64,000 nt of DNA from positions 972,186-1,036,185 of the forward strand of contig CACVBU010000738.1 of assembly GCA_902728285.1 (NCBI GenBank). The letters are read 5' to 3'. Below the pieces are notes generated by a model that saw only the letters and a program-made list of their open reading frames with translations, did no database searches and was not told the origin of the DNA. Shown piece by piece: positions 54,201 through 63,200 of this stretch (the first letter of the stretch is position 1; every line of letters starts with the position of its first letter). Position numbers and translations under genes: made by a program. The stretch comes from Clytia hemisphaerica. Its lineage: Eukaryota; Cnidaria; Hydrozoa; Leptothecata; Clytiidae.

Positions 54201-57200
54201 CCCCCTCAAACTAGCGTAATTTTTTTTAATTCGTAATTTTCTTTAGATGCACCGAAAATAGTTGCAGATAAGCAGTACTGTAATATCAAGTATGCAGGTG
54301 CGGAGTATTGTTATGATTTTGAGGACCAGAATGGTAACCAAATTGCAGACTCAATGAAACAAAAACTAGGGACAGTCCAATCAGTAAGTTTTAATTGCGT
54401 GTTTTTCTTTTGTAATCAACAAAGTTTCTCACATCCCTTCACTGTTCACTGTATTATTGCGAATCTAAGTTTCTACTAGCTGTAGAAAACATTGTGAAAT
54501 GGGACGAAATATCAAACTATAACGAAATAACTTGGTAGAAAACTACCGCTCACATGCATTTCAAATCGAAATTTGTTCCGAAAATTAAGTCTGCTCTAAA
54601 GTTTTTATTCCAAAAATAGAAATTGCTAATCCGCATATTTTTTTATACTACCTACAGTTTGCAATTCTGACCAAGATGGGACATGATTTAGAAGAAGAAT
54701 GTTAATTTTTGTTTCATTCTCTTCCCTAGGGTTTATATTTTCATTTTATTACTATAGGGTGCAAGATTGACGGAAAGTTCGTATGAGACTTTTGAAGGTT
54801 CTGTTTTATCGCTGATGGGCAAAGAAAATGATGACTCATCAAACGCACAAGCCAATGAACAACCGTGGATTGATTTGAAGAATTATGCCGGTAAATATTA
54901 TGTTTCATACAAAGAACTTTTTTGGCTTCCTATAATGTGATGCGACCCTGGGCTTGACTATTCAATGAATTATGAAATGGTCTATTGTTGTTATATTTCA
55001 TTTAATTTTTCCCATTATATTTGAATTTCTATACTACAAATACTACATTTTAAGGGCTAAAAACTTAAAAGAAAGACACATTGGTCGGAAGGCCAGGTAA
55101 ATACGTACAAATTATTTTCAATAAAAAAAATACAAAAAAATATTTTGTTCTTCTTAATTCTTCAACATTCTATCTAAAATATTGACACTTCTACGGATAG
55201 CCTTACTTCTGAAAGTAGTGACAAGTAACGCATAACTTTGGACATCGAAACATTTTGTAGACATTCAGTATGAAGATTGTCTACGTGACTGCATTGGAGG
55301 TCTTGGAGAAAGTAGGAACTTGACCAGGATCCCGATTTTTGCCGCTGACACCTTAGACCACTTACTCAGAAAGTGCAAACCTCTTCTTAATTTATGCTTT
55401 AGATACTTGTTTGATGGACAAGTTCAAATGTGATGCCATGACCATTTCGTTTTGGTTGTTCCTTAAACAAGAAGATTTCAAGGGAAATTCAAAGAAAACT
55501 ATCTTGTCCAGTGGAAAGTTGAAAACAAGGTACAGCTGTGATTTATATTGCTTTTTACATGTTTGTATGTAAATCAATTTTCCATTGCCAATACAGGCCC
55601 GGTGGAACCACCGTAAAAGCAGGGAGGCTGAAGGCTCAAAATGAGATAAAACTCGCTAGGAATTTGAGAAAAAAATCTCATTTGTCTCCCCGCTTCCGCC
55701 GAGCCTGAAATAAATTCTATGATGTCTATAAGCTTAGAAAATTTTTTAAGAATGGCTTGACTATAATAGTTTAAGCCCTTTTTAAAACTTTAAGAACACC
55801 ATCTTCCACCTGAAAATCACGGAAAAGTTCATTGTTCTTCTATAAATAAAAGTGCAAATTTTTCTGTTTATTTTTAACAGACATTTGGCATTATGGTTCA
55901 ATGGAGTCTCAAGTGGATTTGTTTTCCGTTTCCAGTCATCACCAAAGAACGTTCAAGAAATCAAATTCAAATCAATTCCATTTAACACATGGAATCATAT
56001 GGTCTTTGTTCAAAAAAGTAATGCTGCTTGAATCGAGAAATTAAAATATAAAACGAGACGTTTTCTATGAGACGTACTGTCAGCTTTATTTCAACGCCTT
56101 AAAGGGTCAATCTAACGATTGTCCTGTTTGTTCAGCCAAAATATTTAAAGCCACGTTGCCATTAACGTAAAAATGGAAACGAAAGCGAATGGTGAAAGTG
56201 ACGTTTTATTGCTCTAGGCAACCACAGCGATAAAAAGCCCCTTCTCATAGACCTGGTAGGATTTTTTCAGCCAGTGGGGATAAAAATAATAAGATAAAAA
56301 TAACAGACTGAAATTCGATGGGGATTGATATTTCCATATTTTTTATGACTGGGGATTTCTTTTGTTAGAAAATTCAGTGGTGGGGATGGGAAAAATAGCA
56401 TAATATTTTTGCAGCAAGGATTGGTTTATATTTGATATTTTGAGTGGGGACAAAAATTGGAGTATAATTTTCCACCGGGGACGATAATTCTGGTCAATTT
56501 TTCCAGTGGGAAGGGGTCCCAGTGGGTCTGTGAGAAAGGGGTGTATTAGTAATCATGGTCTGCGAGGTTCGAGGGTCAGTCCTTATTTTGCCAAGACTTC
56601 CTTAATTGAAATATTGAGTATACTCTTTATACTCTAATTTATGAAAGAGTTTATGAATCTAAATCCAAAATTTAATCGCTTTGCTTTAGGTCAAAAATGT
56701 ATATCAATTATTTATATTTCAAATACCTCTTTTCTTTACAGGCGCCACAGAATGGGTATATTATTTGAACGCTAAGAAAACTAAAGGAAGCTCCACTATC
56801 AAAGAAGACTCACAACTCACAACAGATGTCGAGTCTGTTGACTTCTACATTGGGAAATCTCATGAAAGGACTGGGAATTATGGACGATTCTTAATGAATG
56901 ATTTTGTGATATATTATAAAGCACTCAGTGACAAGGAAATCAGTTTGATTAATGGTCAAGTCACTAAAGGTATTGATAAGAACTCTCGTTTCAGCTTGAA
57001 ATGGAGAAAGTTTATCCCCGTTTTAATTTGCTCTACTTTGGGCAGGTATCACAATCTAAGAGAACACTCTACAGACTAAGTTATCCTCTTGCCAATTCCT
57101 TCCTTCTACCCCTTGCTTTTGTCTCTCTTGTGTGAAAGATCTTGACCACTGGCACATTCCTGTGCCACTTTTTGGACCTACCTGGAGGTCCTATAAATTA

Positions 57201-60200
57201 ACCTTTGTCCGTCCGTCCGTCCGTCTGTTACCAGCTTTTCTCAGGATTGGCTCATTAGTTTTTTCTGATTTTTGGCACAATGATGCAAAATGGCAATGCC
57301 CAAAATGTGACGGAGCCCGATTTTCGAAAAAAATATATTTGGGCAAATTTGGGCCAAAAACTGCCCAAAAATAGGGTTTTTTGTACAAAGATGGAGGGCA
57401 AGATTCTCTAAAGAATGGCTGAAGTGGTTTTTCCCGGAAAATTCTTATTCGCCTTAAAAAACGGATTTTCGTATTTTGGGGAAATTCCCTTTAACCAAAT
57501 AAGAAAATATAGCTTTTCTCAATGTTGACTCATTATTTTTTTTGATTTTTTGCACAATGATGCAAAATGGCAATGCCTAAAATGTGACGGAGCCCGATTT
57601 TCGAAAAAAAATATATTTGGGCAAATTTGGGCCAAAAACTGCCTAAAAATAGGGTTTTTTGTACAAAGATGGAGGGCAAGATTCTCTAAAGAATGGCTGA
57701 AGTGGTTTTTCCCGGAAAATTCTTATTCGCCTTAAAAAACGGATTTTCGTATTTTGGGGAAATTCCCTTTAACCAAATAAGAAAATATAGCTTTTCTCAA
57801 TGTTGATTCATAATTTTTTTTCGGATTTTTTGCACAATGATGCAAAATGACAATACCTAAAATGTGACGAAGCCCGATTTTCAAAAAACATTTTTTTCCG
57901 GCCGAAAATGCCGGAAATATGCCGGAAAAACTGTTTTTTTTGGCATTTTCTTAAGATTTTTTGCTCAAAGATGCGTATTAACGATGCCCAAAACATGGCC
58001 GAGTTCGATTTCTGAGAAAAAAATTTTTCCGGTTGAAAATGCCGGAAATCGCCGTGTTTGCAGATTTTCATTGGATTTTTTCCTTATATTCATTTCTATG
58101 TTTTTTACACAAAAATATTATTGATAACAATGCTCATCACCATCAAGCATGATTCAATTGTCAATATAAAACTGATTTTTGCGACCAGAACTTTCTATTT
58201 ATTTTTTCCCTACAACCCTTCCCTCTCCCCCCATCAACAATCAATGATGAATTTATTGCGTTATGCATTTTCGCTAAACGCTATATTTTCTGACTGATTT
58301 TTTTTCATTTTTCTCCTCGCATTGCTATCTAACTTTCATCATCAGGTAGGTCCATTCAGCATCTAGCTTGTTTGCCTAAGTACCCACCCAACATGAGATG
58401 CAAATGTATAAAATGGTTTTTTATTGTTTGAATCTCATGTCTACACAGGATCTCTTCCCTTGATACCAAAGTCAAAAGTACTTAATTCTCTAAATTTTGT
58501 AAGAATTTCAAACCAATGTCTTCATTAGATACCGTTGTACCATCAAATGCTTACTATTATGCACGATGGTTATGGATGTTCCATCAGGTGTGGTATATGA
58601 ATACTGTACCCTCTTCACAAAGATTGATTTACATTCCAATGTATTACGATATCATGAAGAAAAAGAAGCCCTCGTCGGATATTGATATGAAACACGTCGC
58701 AAGATTGCATGTGAGTTCAAAAGTTTATCGAAAGTTGTCTCTCTCTAATTCGATCTTCATGGGACCAATTTAATCGAATTAGAGAAAGATTCGCTTGAAT
58801 TACAGAAAGAATTTGAATAATAGGTTCGAATAAAAGTGAGTTTGATATTAATATGAAACACGTCGCAAAAATGTTCTTCGAATTAGAGGATTTCGAATTA
58901 CAGAGAGTAATTTTAACCACTTTCCAGTTATGGGGGCCAATCTTTTAGTTTGAATTACAGAAAGATTCAAATAATAGAGGTTCGAATTAGAGTGAATTGA
59001 CTGTACTTTATAATAGGGGCCAAAAGAATCGGAACTGCGCTAATTTTCTATAAAGATTGCCAGTCTCCTCCGCCCCCTTTTCCCATTTCCCATGTCGAAG
59101 GAAAGGCTTTAAAATGTTTCAGCAACAGTAGACTGGGAAAAAATCTATGTACTTTTGACCAGAGCTGTAGATAATTTCTCAAGTGCTAAACGTGATATAA
59201 TCGAGTTAGGAAATTGGACAGTACTAGATCAATTTTAACCGAACTTATTAATGCTCATAGTTCTATCTAAATATTTCATCTTTCGTCTTTATATGTGTTT
59301 TCTAACAAATAAAACTTCAAAATACAGTTCTATCAATCAAATCCCACAGGTTTTTCAAATACATTTTTCAATGGCCCAGTCTTAACCCTCCCGAAATAAA
59401 TCATCGAATTTTCATACTTTGAAGGGTTCAGCGAGAGTGATTGTCAGTAAACGACGTTTGATTGGCGATAAAGGATATCATTTGCTGCTTCAAAATGTCG
59501 GTGATTTTGTTGTGCTTGGTAACTACAAAGGTATTCTATTCCATTCTCATTCACAACATTCAAAAACGGTTTTTGCGGTAACAGATCTGATAACTCATGG
59601 AATTTCCAACTGTTTCAGTTCGGACGAAGAACTGGCTTGAGGTTTTTTGTATTGGTCTTAACACAATCAAAAATTGCTTTCGTCTAACAGGCTAGCTTGA
59701 GGTGCACTTCAATTAAACTTGGACATACTGCGTCTTGCGAACGTAAACTCCTCCCTCATGTTTGCTCGTCTATGTTCAAAGGTTTATTAACTTATAAGAA
59801 TGCAATAGCGTCATAACCTCGTGTTTATGTCCTATGATCAACGGTTCCTTTTTATAAGAATGCGTTAACGTATAATTAGATTAATACTGGTTGCAAAATT
59901 ATATCAATGCAGCCAAAACATGCGATTACTCGAAAAATTCACGTGATTTCATTCCAATGTTACTTGCCTTACAACTTACAGTTAATTACTTTATCAGTGT
60001 CAATAAATTCGAACCAATCGTAAATAAATGTCATGTAACAAGCACATCAAAATTTCGAGTAAAAGTGTGATTTGTCTTCAGACTTTAATTTTGCAACCTG
60101 TGTATTTGTTTTTTATGGTGATCTTTTTTGGTGTTTTTTATGTTTTATCCACAGTGTTTGAATATTGATTCCTATACTAGGATTATATGCATTTAGTAAA

Positions 60201-63200
60201 TTTAAGATGAGCAATATATTCATTGAAATGCACATTAATTTTCACCAGGAACTTGTGTCAGTGATCCAGAGATATGTGATTCAACAACAGAGAGCAATCA
60301 GAATCTCCCGAACGATCCTTCACTGAACGATCATAACATGGAGAAAGGATTGTCTGTCTCCTTCTGGTTATCCATAACCACTGATGACGTCAATATTGAA
60401 GGTTTGTCTATCTCTTTTGGCAAAAACTCAGACCGCCTGCCAGAATTTTTGAAAATCCATTTTTCTCAAAATCCCTTGAATACAATATGGCTAACAATTT
60501 AAACAACAGACAAACGAATTGACTTTACACAATAGATAGGATAACGGCTTTCAGATTTTCCGTAGAAGCGTGTCCAGTAATGAAGTCGACTAGTCTGTCA
60601 TGTTGTTTTATGTTTACATCAGATTTTCGAATGTTTTAATTTCAAAATATTCGAATCTAAGCCCGATCAAGTCAAGTAGTTAGAGAGTAGTTAGAATGTC
60701 AAGGGTTGACTGACGACAAATGTCTGTATAGGTGATTGTAATGATGCAATGACTTACATACATTTGTGGCAATATTTTACTGTTGTAGATTCGAACGTAA
60801 TCCTCTATCATGCAGCTTTTGGCGCAAGAGTTGATAGGTGTTCATTGCTTTTTGTACATGCGTCAGTTCCAATTAAATGTAAATTCACATTATAATAGAG
60901 ATTTTCCATGTTTTGTAAAGTTACGTAATTTCTGCCATTATGGAAGTGAACGTTCGATTTGCGTAAGGGGTCGCCTCTGCAGATTTGAACGGTTTTTTCT
61001 ATAATGGCGGAAATTACGTGAATTAACAAAAAATGAGAAATTATTCTTGATTTTTTCGTTTCACAGGATCACCAGTAGACCGCAAACACCAATACATTAT
61101 TTCCAGTGGTGGACAGACAAGCAATTCTCGTGGATTTGCAATCTTGTATGATGCTGAAACAGAAAAATTCAAACTTCAACTCCAGACATCAACGAAAGTG
61201 TTCAATGCAGAGTTTGATATTCCATTTGCTGACTCACCTGATTCTAAAGGATGGGCTTTCATCTGTTTCACCTACTCCAAAAAAGGTGAGTGTTTTGATA
61301 CACCAACCCTTACTTACAGCTTCTGAAAGAACTGGTAGTGAATTTAAAAGGCAAATTTGTTCTCGGTGCACGTGATTTTCTGTTTAAAAGTCTTAGACTA
61401 CTTGGCTACCTACGTTAAATATCGACTCTATCTATCTACTTGCAACCGTCAGCTGATTGAAAAGTGACATTAGGTCAGAAGACATTGTGGGAGTGCATAG
61501 CCTTAATTAACCAGACACTTATCAATGTTTTTTGAACTATCCTTTTTCAGACGGTGTCAAGATATACATTGATGGCAAAATGGTTACCGTGGCAACAAGT
61601 GAAGATAAATCACATCCAACAGACATCCACACTAAACTGACGATTGGTATTTCAAACTATGTATCAACAAAACATTTCGGGCGCTTCCAAATGGATTTGT
61701 TGGCAATTTATTACTACAGATTGGTACAACAGCAAATTGAAAAACTTTCAAAAGACGAAGGTATGATATCTTGAACCATAATATTGGCACGGACATATTT
61801 TCATCAGGATTCGCGCTAAGTAATACTTTAAGGGCAGAAGCGAGACCGAAAAGTCGCGAAATTTCGCGGATTTAAGTTTCGCGATTTTTACTTTTTGTAG
61901 AAAATTTACGGAAGAAACTTTCGCGGTTTATTGTGAATGTTCAATTTTAGTAGCAATAACTTTCGCGAGTGTCTAGGGAAAGTGAATAAAAAATTATTTC
62001 AAATCTAATTTTTTTCTTCAATCGAAAGAGTGATATGCTAATAAATGAAAAATAAACTATTTGCACTTCTTCCTCCCATTCCGAATCCTAGGTCAGTGCG
62101 ATAATATCGATAATATCGACTCTCCTCGGCTTTTAGAACTTGGAAAAAACTTTAGCGATTTTTAGGAAAATTTCATTTTTCGCGAAATTAACTTTCGCGA
62201 ATTTCTTGTTTAATTTCTTACCTGGCAGAAACTTTCGCGAAAAAATGCCAAAAACGCGAAAAACGCGAAAGTTTCTGCCCTTAAAGTAGTTATCGGACAG
62301 TTGCGAGTACAATATGAGAAATATTTTACGAGTTCCGAGATTTTTCCGTACAATATTTTCCGAGCCTTCAGGCGAGAAAAATATACGGAAAAAATCCGAA
62401 ACGAGTGAAATATTTCTCATATTGTACGGTCTGATAACTGGTTTATCGATGACCCAAAAAATACACTTTTTGTGTTGGAAAAAATCGCAGGGTACATTTG
62501 TAACATCTTTTCGTCAATTTATATTTTTACATGTAAATTACAAGATATATTGTACTCTTTTTAACCAATCAGATTGCAGATAATTTTTGGATCGTCGATA
62601 AGGGAACTATTTAATTTTCAAAAGTGAAGGAAAGAAAGAATTGTTTGACTAGACTCGCAATCTTCATTCCACAGTTATAAGATACCATCGAATTTTCAAA
62701 ATAAAGAGAAATCAACCTTTTCAATTCTTTTTCATTTAATTAATGGTGTGAAGCTGTGTGAAGTCAATATTACGGTAGATTGACCAATAATATCTTAATG
62801 TCATATTATATTCTTTTAGCATATTCTGGAGATAACACCGATCCCATCACGACCACCACAACGACAACTGAAGCTCCTACAACAAGCACCACAACACAAG
62901 AACCAATCATCCCTCTTGAAACAACTTCAACAACTCCTACGACAACCACAACAGTCGCTGGTGAAACAGAGGAACAATCTGATACTCTTACAACAACAAC
63001 AACTACAACAACGACAACGACACCATCTCCAGTAGAAGTCCTGTTGAATCAAGGACAACCCACGACAAGCACAACAACATCAAGTGATGATCAACAACAG
63101 CAACTTCCTGACATACAACCCACGACAAGCACAACAACATCAAGTGATGATCAACAACAGCAACTTCCTGACATACAACCGACTATGTCAACGACCACAA

